Of a DNA stretch of 22,916 bases, positions 15,235 through 21,380 are shown piece after piece. The DNA is from Bacillota bacterium. Its GTDB lineage: Bacteria; Bacillota; Clostridia; Peptostreptococcales; Anaerovoracaceae. The stretch's first letter is position 1; each line of letters starts with the position of its first letter. The stretch is from assembly GCA_021443825.1 (NCBI GenBank), contig JABUTE010000092.1, positions 1-22,916 on the forward strand, written 5' to 3'. Under the pieces are notes generated by a model. That model was not told the origin of the DNA, searched no databases, and saw nothing but the letters and a program-made list of their open reading frames with translations. The position numbers were made by a program, and so were the translations under genes.

Positions 15235-16158
15235 ATGAATATCATCAAGAAAATGCCCATTCCCTTCTGCGGCGTCATGCTGGGCTGCGCAGCCCTGGGC
15301 AACCTGCTGCAGAGCTACTCCGAGGGAGTAAGACTGTGCTTCGGCGCCGTCGCAGCCGTCATCATGGTTCTGATGCTGGCCAAGCTGATCTGCTTTCCCA
15401 AGATGATCGCAGAAGATATGAAGAACCCCATCATGGCATCGGTCGCCGCCACCTTCCCCATGACGCTGATGCTGCTGAGCACCTATGCCAAGCCCTTTAT
15501 CGGCGGCGCTGCTTATTACATCTGGCTGCTGGCCATCGGTCTGCACATCGCGCTGATCGTTTATTTCACTATGAAATTCATGGTCAAGCTGCAGCTGCCC
15601 AAGGTCTTTGCCAGCTACTTCATCGTTTATGTCGGCATCGCTGTTGCTGCCATCACCGCACCGGCTTATGAAAAGCTGGCCATCGGTGCTGCCGCCTTCT
15701 GGTTCGGCCTTGTTTCTCTTGCTGTGCTGCTGGTCATCGTCACCATTCGCTACATCAAGGTCAAGGAGGTTCCTGCTCCCGCAAAGCCGCTGATCTGCAT
15801 CTATGCAGCTCCAGCAAGCCTTTGCCTGGCAGGCTACATCCAGTCGGTCACTCCCAAGAGCCAGGCCATGATCTTCGGTCTGCTGGCTCTGGCCACCGTT
15901 TTGTATGTATTCGGACTGCTCCAGTGCGTCAAGTACATCACCAAGCCCTTCGTTCCCGCCTTTGCTGCCTTCACCTTCCCGTTCGTTATCAGCGGCATCG
16001 CAGCAAAGCAGAGCATGGCATGCCTTGCCAAGCTGGGCAATCCCCAGCCCTGGCTGCAGCCGGTGGTTCTGGTCGAAACGGTCATCGCTACCGTTCTGGT
16101 GGTCTATACCCTGATCCGCTTCGTCATGTTCGTAACGGCAAAGCCCGCGCAGAAGTAA
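15235..16158 (+). CDS. TDT-family (TehA/Mae1/SLAC1-like) membrane transporter
   Basis: A 307-residue integral membrane protein with about ten hydrophobic helices. The opening MPIPFCGVMLGCAALGNLL and the later NPIMASVAATFPMTLMLLS (about residues 64-82) resemble the tellurite-resistance/dicarboxylate transporter (TDT) family, in which the helices ring a central anion path; FVPAFAAFTFPFVISGIAAK (about 240-259) is a further typical repeat element. Family members carry C4-dicarboxylates, sulfite, chloride or other anions. The cargo here is unknown. It follows the cysteine-rich protein gene by 34 bp with an AGAGGCG ribosome binding site, and a strong terminator follows. No motif points to tellurite resistance itself. 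Confidence 0.82.
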   Translation: MNIIKKMPIPFCGVMLGCAALGNLLQSYSEGVRLCFGAVAAVIMVLMLAKLICFPKMIAEDMKNPIMASVAATFPMTLMLLSTYAKPFIGGAAYYIWLLAIGLHIALIVYFTMKFMVKLQLPKVFASYFIVYVGIAVAAITAPAYEKLAIGAAAFWFGLVSLAVLLVIVTIRYIKVKEVPAPAKPLICIYAAPASLCLAGYIQSVTPKSQAMIFGLLALATVLYVFGLLQCVKYITKPFVPAFAAFTFPFVISGIAAKQSMACLAKLGNPQPWLQPVVLVETVIATVLVVYTLIRFVMFVTAKPAQK

Positions 16159-16185
16159 TACGGAAATCCTTTTCATATCCATCCG

Positions 16186-16220
16186 AAAACGGCCGGCCCT
16201 TATGGGGCCGGCCGTTTTTT
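16186..16220. terminator. Strong bidirectional terminator between the TDT gene and hipT
   Basis: An 11-bp GC-rich stem ACGGCCGGCCC (16189-16199) and GGGCCGGCCGT (16205-16215) with a 5-nt loop, extended by flanking A and T runs. The plus strand ends in six T (16215-16220) and the minus strand in four, so it can serve the convergent genes on both sides. Confidence 0.92.
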
Positions 16221-16241
16221 ACGTTGAAGATACACCGTCTG

Positions 16242-17189
16242 CTACTCCTTCATGCTCAAAACCCGGAGTCTGGTCTTTACCAATTCCGCGAATTCCTTCT
16301 TCAGCTCATCCGGCAGAAGAGACTCTTCACACAGCGCAAGGAAGAGCTCCTCGCTTTTTACGATCTGCGCGATCAGCTTTTCCGCTGTTTTTTCAGCAAT
16401 TCCGTAATTTTCTGCAAGCGCAAGAAAATCCCGGCAGCGAAGCCGTCGCTTTTTTCCGTTTAAGCTCATCGCCATTTCTTCCGTGTCTTCCGGCATCACC
16501 AGATTGGTGGAAAGAAGGTCATAAGCCCCGGAAAGACGGTATTTTCCGCTGCCTTCCCCTGTCTCGATCAGAGAAAAGTTTTTCAGATGCATATCGGAAT
16601 TTCCAACCGCAAAACAAAAAACGATACGAAGATATAATTCTGTCAGATCGAGCCCGCTTGCGTCGGAGTATTTTGATACGATTTTTCCGCAGCGCTCATA
16701 AGAAGACTTGTATTTATCTTCCGTAAGCCGCTCATCAAGCTGGCAGAAGTCTTCCATCGCCAGGCACCTGCCGTTTTCCCGATCGATTCGTTTTGTAATA
16801 TACGCGATTCCGTCTTCCGTTTGTATCAGTGCAAACGGAACGGTCTTGATGCCGACCGTCTGTGCCATGCGCATGACCAGATATTCATTTTCGGGAAGCG
16901 CCTCAAAGCTGTCGGCCTGAGGTTTTAAAACATAGCCTGCAGGGTAATTGACAAGACTCAGGCGCGGTTGGCCTTCCCGGCTTAAATGAAGCGAAAGCTT
17001 TTTCTGTACACCGGGAACCGTCATGCCTTTCCCGGTGCTGTCTATCGCGATCCGTTTTAAAGAGTCTTCCGCAATACTGAGTGCAGGCATAATGCCCGTT
17101 CCGAAAAAGCGTTTTACACACGCGGGATGCCATCCGGCAACAGCATTATCTTTTTTGATCTCTTTTCCGCAGCACAAACAGCGCTTCAT
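16242..17189 (-). CDS. hipT: HipT-type serine/threonine kinase toxin
   Basis: A 315-residue HipA-fold kinase that lacks the N-terminal subdomain 1, which is encoded separately by hipS. It starts with a zinc-ribbon-like C4-x2-C7 and H21-x2-C24. The glycine-rich loop is T57-V58-P59-G60-V61-Q62 followed by KKLS. K89 in YVLKP is the expected ATP lysine, GNSDMHLKN (196-204) holds catalytic D199 and N204, and AYDLLS (222-227) holds metal-binding D224. In the Escherichia coli O127 HipBST system HipT phosphorylates tryptophanyl-tRNA synthetase and is regulated at S57 and S59; here those places read T and P. Its ATG overlaps hipS by 4 bp. The active site looks intact. The target in this host is unknown. 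Confidence 0.88.
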   Translation of the reverse strand: MKRCLCCGKEIKKDNAVAGWHPACVKRFFGTGIMPALSIAEDSLKRIAIDSTGKGMTVPGVQKKLSLHLSREGQPRLSLVNYPAGYVLKPQADSFEALPENEYLVMRMAQTVGIKTVPFALIQTEDGIAYITKRIDRENGRCLAMEDFCQLDERLTEDKYKSSYERCGKIVSKYSDASGLDLTELYLRIVFCFAVGNSDMHLKNFSLIETGEGSGKYRLSGAYDLLSTNLVMPEDTEEMAMSLNGKKRRLRCRDFLALAENYGIAEKTAEKLIAQIVKSEELFLALCEESLLPDELKKEFAELVKTRLRVLSMKE

Positions 17190-17515
17190 ACCCGTGCCTC
17201 CATGATGCTGACATTTCCGATCGGATCCTTGCAGGCGATCAGAAGAAGGCCGAAGCGGTCAGCCTGATCGATCTTCCAGTTGCGGCTGACCACATCAAGG
17301 AGCCAGCCCTCGGGAATCAGACCGTCAAAAAACGGAAAAAATGTTTTCGATCGATAGACTTCATCGCAAAGAGGCAGGGTGAGGCTGACCGCCGTCGACC
17401 CTTCTGCGTTCAGATAGTCTCTGTCGTACGCGAAGGAATAACCCATCTCTGTTTCTGCAAGGACCCCTGCGAAGGTGTGCCTCACATAAACGTAAGCGGT
17501 TCTGTAGGTATTCAT
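17186..17515 (-). CDS. hipS: HipS, HipA N-subdomain-1-like antitoxin of a HipBST system
   Basis: A 109-residue protein that corresponds to the N-terminal subdomain 1 of HipA (couple_hipA type): YVYVRHTFAGVLAETEMGYS at the start, LPLCDEVYRS in the middle, then FFPFFDGLIPEGWLLDVV (59-76) and DRFGLLLIACKDPIGNVSI. In tripartite HipBST modules the free HipS, not HipB, neutralises the kinase. A tryptophan at residue 71 in PEGW is a candidate for the residue that enters the kinase active site. Its start overlaps the hipB stop and its stop overlaps the hipT start, both as ATGA, which helps keep subunit ratios. A fused HipA is ruled out because a true stop and start separate the parts. Confidence 0.88.
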   Translation of the reverse strand: MNTYRTAYVYVRHTFAGVLAETEMGYSFAYDRDYLNAEGSTAVSLTLPLCDEVYRSKTFFPFFDGLIPEGWLLDVVSRNWKIDQADRFGLLLIACKDPIGNVSIMEARV

Positions 17516-17715
17516 TGCTTATCCTTCTTTCCGGGAACCGCCTGCATGTCGAACATGGCAAGAGCCTGGTTGACCTTATCCATCCGCACGGTAGCCTTTC
17601 CCTGTTCGAGAGATCTTACAAAATGAAGGCCCAGTCCGGAACGAAGGGCAAATTCCTCCTGCGTCAGACCAGCCTCTTTGCGGGCTTTCTTGATATATTC
17701 TGCGATAGCATTCAT
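17512..17715 (-). CDS. hipB: HipB-type helix-turn-helix repressor
   Basis: The start is set at 17713-17715, which has the ribosome binding site AAAGGCGG and gives 67 residues beginning MNAIAEYIKKARKEAGLTQE; a longer frame begins 22 codons upstream but would run through the first operator. The helix-turn-helix covers about residues 17-37 (LTQEEFALRSGLGLHFVRSL), a Cro/C1/Xre fold. As in other hip loci it likely represses its own operon by binding the three upstream palindromes, in complex with HipS and HipT. It overlaps hipS by 4 bp. The C-terminus ends in KKDKQ, without the long tail of E. coli K-12 HipB. Confidence 0.88.
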   Translation of the reverse strand: MNAIAEYIKKARKEAGLTQEEFALRSGLGLHFVRSLEQGKATVRMDKVNQALAMFDMQAVPGKKDKQ

Positions 17716-17753
17716 TTTCAGACCGCCTTTCTTTGGTAGATTAGTATTGATTT

Positions 17754-17771
17754 TATACTCGAACAAGTATA
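17754..17771. promoter_or_regulatory. hip operator 1
   Basis: Inverted repeat TATACTCGAACAAGTATA with arms TATACT and AGTATA and a 6-bp centre. It ends 38 bp before the hipB start codon. A minus-strand TATAAA (17752-17757) overlaps its edge and may be the promoter -10, so binding would block transcription. Confidence 0.85.
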
Positions 17772-17794
17772 AAAGCAACATAAATCACATAAAT

Positions 17795-17812
17795 TATACT
17801 TGAACGAGTATA
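17795..17812. promoter_or_regulatory. hip operator 2
   Basis: Inverted repeat TATACTTGAACGAGTATA, the same arms and central GAAC as operator 1 but with the two bases beside the centre exchanged. It starts 41 bp after operator 1. A minus-strand TTGACT (17819-17824) lies just upstream and could be a -35 element. Confidence 0.85.
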
Positions 17813-17835
17813 ATTTATAGTCAAAGAAAAAGGAT

Positions 17836-17853
17836 TATACTCGAACAAGTATA
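17836..17853. promoter_or_regulatory. hip operator 3, within a 32-bp palindrome
   Basis: TATACTCGAACAAGTATA, identical to operator 1, again 41 bp from the previous copy. Here the symmetry extends to 13-bp perfect arms AAAGGATTATACT (17829-17841) and AGTATAATCCTTT (17848-17860), suggesting the strongest binding site or an added hairpin in any transcript crossing it. Confidence 0.85.
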
Positions 17854-17977
17854 ATCCTTTCGAAAAAACAGGGTAACAATTCCCGAGAGGAGGGTGCCGA
17901 AGGCATTGTTTTCGCGCTGCAGCGGCATGCCGGGCGCAATGCCCCACGTCAGAAGGCCGGGTGCTGCGGCAAAGCGC

Positions 17978-18307
17978 CTACTCCTGAAGCCCGTCTTTTT
18001 CCTCGCCCAGCAGGTCTGCCTCTTCCGGCAGAGCTTCGTCTTCTTCCGGCAGCGCTTCCTCCGAAATATCTTCTTCCGGTTCCGCCTCTTCCGATTCTGT
18101 CAATTGCTGAAAGACCCGTTCTGTCAGGATGCTTCCGGTTCCCAGAAAAACACCGCCTGCCATCAGCATTGCCGGAATGCGCTTGTTTTTTGAAAGAGAA
18201 GCGCCGATCAGAACGCCCAGAGAGCCCAGGCACAGCTTGGTCAGAGCAAAATCGGTCCAGTCGCTGTTTTTCGCATACTTATTGCCGAATTCCAACAGTT
18301 TGTTCAT
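17978..18307 (-). CDS. Small membrane protein with acidic repeat tail (hypothetical)
   Basis: A 109-residue protein. The first 60 residues (MNKLLEFGNKYAKNSDWTDF, then LTKLCLGSLGVLIGASL) resemble a family of about 65-residue Firmicutes proteins, often labelled 'permease of phosphate ABC transporter' without proof: a short N-terminal helix, a 'KSDW' motif and two membrane helices. From about residue 70 the chain is strongly acidic, with repeated EEALPEED/EALPEEA units, which the short homologues lack. The ribosome binding site AAAGGCGG precedes the ATG. It follows the TSUP-like gene by 42 bp and is probably co-transcribed with it. No function is known. Confidence 0.75.
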   Translation of the reverse strand: MNKLLEFGNKYAKNSDWTDFALTKLCLGSLGVLIGASLSKNKRIPAMLMAGGVFLGTGSILTERVFQQLTESEEAEPEEDISEEALPEEDEALPEEADLLGEEKDGLQE

Positions 18308-18349
18308 AGAGAATACCGCCTTTCCTGATGATTTCTACAATGGCTTGCG

Positions 18350-19204
18350 TTACTTTTTAAAGGTAGTGATAATAGCGATCAGCATGACGCCCAGCAGAAG
18401 AATGTTGAGCACCAGGGCCGGCAGCGAGATCATCAGCATGCAGCCCAGAACCGCTGTGACAGTGCCTGCAGTCAGGGATGCGAGAACCGTCTTGCGGTGA
18501 TACATGCCGTTGCTGTAAAAGCGAATGCCTGCGCCGATGGGGGTCAGGCCGCACATGACCAGCACCAGGGTCAGGGTGCAGACGGGCGAAAGGCCCAGCA
18601 GCAGAAAGAGCGCCGTAAGAGTCGGCTTGGCAGGAACTCCCACCATGTTCAGCGCCCCGCAGGCAAAGCTGCAGACCGCCGCGATCACCAGCCTGATGCC
18701 GCCGATGCCGGCCGCGGTGCCGGAGGCGCCTGCCGAGAGGATCATCTTGGCGATGAGAGCTCCCATGGAAAAGATCAGGGCAATGCCTAAAATCTTTTTG
18801 ATCTTCGCCCCGTCGAGGTTTTCCACCAGCTTTCCGCCGATCAGAGCGCCTGCCAGCATGCCGAAGGTGCAGGTGAGCAGGGTGACCGCCTGAAGCGGCT
18901 GAGAGCCCTTCAGATAGGTATAGGCCATGAAGGAGCCGGGAACCATGGCGCTGAGCATCAGGGTGCCGGGAAGGCGGGAGGTATCTTCGGACTTATACCG
19001 GTTGAACATGATGGTGTTCATGAGAAAGTCGGAGATGCCCATGGTGGCGATGAAATAGACGATGCCTTCGGTGATGAGCATGGTGGACAGGGGCTTTCCG
19101 CCCTCGTCCGGACGCTTGTCGGTCAGAAGCTTTTTGAAAAGAAGCGCGGCCCAGACGACGCCGCTGGCAAGAAATAGATAGCCGAAAATGGTCTGAAGCG
19201 ACAT
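18350..19204 (-). CDS. TSUP-family (TauE/SafE-like) membrane permease
   Basis: A 284-residue protein with about eight hydrophobic helices in two halves. The first half holds GISDFLMNTIMFNRYK and LPGTLMLSAMVPGSFMAYTY (about residues 56-100), the second ends with the tail VLNILLLGVMLIAIIT. The pattern of short helices with a re-entrant GALIGGKLVENLDG (about 119-132) resembles sulfite exporter TauE/SafE permeases, which carry sulfite, sulfonates or other small anions. The cargo cannot be judged. The ribosome binding site is GCAGGAGG. It is divergent from the DUF3810 gene across a 205-bp gap in which the right half is GC-rich without a clear feature. Confidence 0.75.
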   Translation of the reverse strand: MSLQTIFGYLFLASGVVWAALLFKKLLTDKRPDEGGKPLSTMLITEGIVYFIATMGISDFLMNTIMFNRYKSEDTSRLPGTLMLSAMVPGSFMAYTYLKGSQPLQAVTLLTCTFGMLAGALIGGKLVENLDGAKIKKILGIALIFSMGALIAKMILSAGASGTAAGIGGIRLVIAAVCSFACGALNMVGVPAKPTLTALFLLLGLSPVCTLTLVLVMCGLTPIGAGIRFYSNGMYHRKTVLASLTAGTVTAVLGCMLMISLPALVLNILLLGVMLIAIITTFKK

Positions 19205-19394
19205 GAAAAGATCCTCCTGCAGGGTTACGGTCGAATATATCTTTTACATATATAGAGTATTCTTTGCTGCTGTTTTTGTAAATCGTTTTTTGCGCCGGCA
19301 GGCCTTCCGCGCCGCCATCCCTGCCGCGGCAGACCCTTCCGGCCCTGCTGCCCGGTGCCTTCGCCAAAACCCATAGCGGCCCCTTCGAAATCTA

Positions 19395-19403
19395 TGCTAT
19401 ACT
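19395..19403 (+). promoter_or_regulatory. Extended -10 promoter placing transcription start at the DUF3810 ATG
   Basis: TGCTATACT (19395-19403, written TG-N-TATACT) is an extended -10 element with no good -35 (positions near 19375-19380 read AGCGGC). Only 6 nt separate it from the ATG at 19410, so the transcript would begin on or next to the start codon. Confidence 0.5.
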
Positions 19404-19409
19404 GTTAAT

Positions 19410-20507
19410 ATGAAGGATCTGTTTTTCAAAGAACCGAATACCCGGTGGAAGGGGCTGCTTGCCGCAGCGGCCATCCTGTTTGCCCTGTCCGGCCTTCTCT
19501 GGCTGGACGGCGCCGGCGAAGGGCCCATTTGCCGCCTTCTGTATCCGCAGTTTTCTGTCTTTATGATCAAATATCTGGGCAGGCTCAGCAGCCTGGTTCC
19601 CTTCTCCCTCTTTGAAAGCGCCATGACCGTTACCGTGCTGGCGGCACTGGTCCATCTGGTGCGGGTGGTGCGAAGCAGAAAGGGCTTTCTTCGCTGGCTC
19701 TGCGGCTGCCTTGTCATCGCCGCATGGCTCACCTTCAGCTTTGTCTGCTTTTGGGGCGTCAACCACTTCGGAGACGACCTGTATACCAAAACGGGGCTGA
19801 CCCCTACCGACTACGACAAGCAGGATCTTTACAATGCCGGTCTTTATGCCATCGAGCAGGCCAACCGGCTGGCAGAGGCTCTTCCCAAAACCGAAGCGGG
19901 CGGCATCGATATGCCGTCCTTTCACGAGCTGGCAGACCAGGCCCAAAGCGGCTTTACAAAGGTCTGCGAGAACTATCCGGCGCTGCCTTTTCCCGCCAAC
20001 AGGCCCAAGCCTCTGCTCTACACGCCCCTCTATTCCTACACCGGCTTTACCGGCTTCATCTTCGCCTTTACCGGGGAATCCTGCGTCAGCAGAAACACCT
20101 ATCCGTCGGCCCTGCCCCTTACCATGACCCACGAGCTTTCCCATGCCATTGCCGTCGCCTCCGAAGACGAGGCCAATTTTCTCGGCTTCCTGGCCTGCCT
20201 GGAAAACGAAAGCCTTTATTTTCAATATTCCGCCTGGTATCACGCCTATTGCTGGTGCTCAAACAGCCTGCTGAAGATCGACAGCGAGCTGGGCTGGGAG
20301 CTGGTCAGCCGGTGCAGCGAAGCCTTTGCCGCCGACCTTCGGGCCACCAACGCCCACTACAGGCCCTACGACGGCAAGGTGCAGGAGGCCGCCCAGCAGG
20401 TCAACGATGCCTATCTTAAGTTCTATAAGGAAGAAGCCGGCGTAGAATCCTACGACCGTGCCGTTTCCTATTATGTAAACTGGTATCTTGCAGGCTGCCC
20501 CCTGTAA
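19410..20507 (+). CDS. DUF3810 membrane protein with HExxH metallopeptidase motif
   Basis: A 365-residue protein with three N-terminal hydrophobic helices (about residues 16-32, 70-88 and 97-117) followed by a large domain that should lie outside the membrane. That domain has H241-E-L-S-H245 and, eight residues on, E252/E254 in ASEDEANFLGF, the gluzincin-like zinc pattern; this matches the DUF3810 family. Its substrate is unknown. The first ATG is used because no other start is near, yet no ribosome binding site is visible and the -10 element ends 6 nt before it, which suggests a leaderless message. It is followed by the amidotransferase-like gene after 38 bp; the two may share a transcript. 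Confidence 0.85.
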   Translation: MKDLFFKEPNTRWKGLLAAAAILFALSGLLWLDGAGEGPICRLLYPQFSVFMIKYLGRLSSLVPFSLFESAMTVTVLAALVHLVRVVRSRKGFLRWLCGCLVIAAWLTFSFVCFWGVNHFGDDLYTKTGLTPTDYDKQDLYNAGLYAIEQANRLAEALPKTEAGGIDMPSFHELADQAQSGFTKVCENYPALPFPANRPKPLLYTPLYSYTGFTGFIFAFTGESCVSRNTYPSALPLTMTHELSHAIAVASEDEANFLGFLACLENESLYFQYSAWYHAYCWCSNSLLKIDSELGWELVSRCSEAFAADLRATNAHYRPYDGKVQEAAQQVNDAYLKFYKEEAGVESYDRAVSYYVNWYLAGCPL

Positions 20508-20545
20508 GCTGCCCCGTCAACCCACCTCTCAGAAAGGAGATTCCC

Positions 20546-21259
20546 ATGTCTAAGCAGCCTATCATCCTCATCGGACCGGATCACGGATTTGATCCCAACA
20601 CCCATGCTCCCAGAATCATCCTCAACAAGAACTACCACAGAGCCATCTCCGAAGCAGGCGGCATTCCTCTGATCCCCCTGGATATCCACCAGATGCAGGC
20701 CTATGCCGAAATGGCCGACGGCCTTCTGCTCACCGGCGGCTCCGGCCCCCATCCCAACCTCTATCACGAGGATTTCGATGACCCTGCCGCACCGGCTACC
20801 GTCAACGTGGTAAGAGACGAGTTCGAAATGGCCCTCATGGATGCCTTCGTCAAGGCAGGAAAGCCCATCATGGGCATCTGCCGTGGCCATCAGATGCTGA
20901 ACATCTATTTCGGCGGCCATCTGGTGCAGAACTTCCCGGCAAAGGGCCACCCCAACCACCACTACGGCACCTGCCACACCGTAACCGCCGATGCCGATTC
21001 CATCGTCGGCAGACTGTTCGGCACCGAGTTCAAGGTCAACAGCTTCCACAAGAATGCCATCTCGATCGTTGCCGACGATCTGAAGATCACCGCCTGGTCG
21101 CCCGACGGCATTCCCGAAGCCATGGAGCACAAGACCCTGCCCATCTTCGGCACCCAGTTCCACCCCGAGCGAATGAGAGGCGACGACAAGAATCCCGCCC
21201 TGGGACCCACCACCGATCCTCTCTTCCAATATTTCATCGACCTGTGCGCAAAGCAGTAA
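20546..21259 (+). CDS. Gamma-glutamyl-gamma-aminobutyrate hydrolase-like (peptidase C26) class I glutamine amidotransferase fold
   Basis: This 237-residue protein is a free-standing class I glutamine amidotransferase-like hydrolase of the PuuD group. The nucleophile is C112 in GICRGHQMLNI (110-120), and H206 and E208 in FHPER complete the triad; LLLTGGSGPHPNLY (about 60-73) and SFHKNAIS are the other family motifs. Family members cleave gamma-glutamyl amides such as gamma-glutamyl-GABA. An AAAGGAG site lies 7 nt before the ATG. It starts 38 bp after the DUF3810 gene and ends about 90 bp before the next promoter. Its substrate is not known here; a link with lysine uptake downstream is only speculative. 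Confidence 0.9.
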   Translation: MSKQPIILIGPDHGFDPNTHAPRIILNKNYHRAISEAGGIPLIPLDIHQMQAYAEMADGLLLTGGSGPHPNLYHEDFDDPAAPATVNVVRDEFEMALMDAFVKAGKPIMGICRGHQMLNIYFGGHLVQNFPAKGHPNHHYGTCHTVTADADSIVGRLFGTEFKVNSFHKNAISIVADDLKITAWSPDGIPEAMEHKTLPIFGTQFHPERMRGDDKNPALGPTTDPLFQYFIDLCAKQ

Positions 21260-21278
21260 TTGCAATGGATTTAATGAC

Positions 21279-21293
21279 ATTCCATAATGGAAT
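21279..21293. promoter_or_regulatory. Perfect 15-bp palindrome ATTCCATAATGGAAT
   Basis: 7-bp arms around one central base, 20 bp after the stop codon of the amidotransferase-like gene. It is A/T-rich and without a T-run, so it is not an intrinsic terminator. It could be an operator for the promoter 50 bp downstream. Confidence 0.4.
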
Positions 21294-21342
21294 AGTTTAA
21301 CATTTAAATATGTAATACATTCAGTCATAAACACACGAAACC

Positions 21343-21374
21343 CCGTTGACTGCAACGGATTCATCGTGTACTAT
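21343..21374 (+). promoter_or_regulatory. Promoter of the riboswitch-transporter transcript
   Basis: TTGACT (21346-21351) and TACTAT (21369-21374) are 17 bp apart, giving a start near 21381, just before the riboswitch. An inverted repeat CCGTTG-ACTG-CAACGG (21343-21358) covers the -35 and may be a repressor site. Confidence 0.7.
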
Positions 21375-21380
21375 ACACAC

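Noticed and set aside
15208..16182. A 324-codon minus-strand frame opposite the TDT transporter gene
   Set aside because: Same mirror effect: Asp/Gln/His-rich, no family resemblance, and the plus-strand frame has a ribosome binding site, membrane helices and a terminator.
16242..17515. A single hipA gene broken by a frameshift
   Set aside because: Both parts have intact starts and stops joined by ATGA overlaps, subdomain borders match HipS and HipT exactly, and the hipT product begins with its own CxxC element that would not occur inside a fused HipA.
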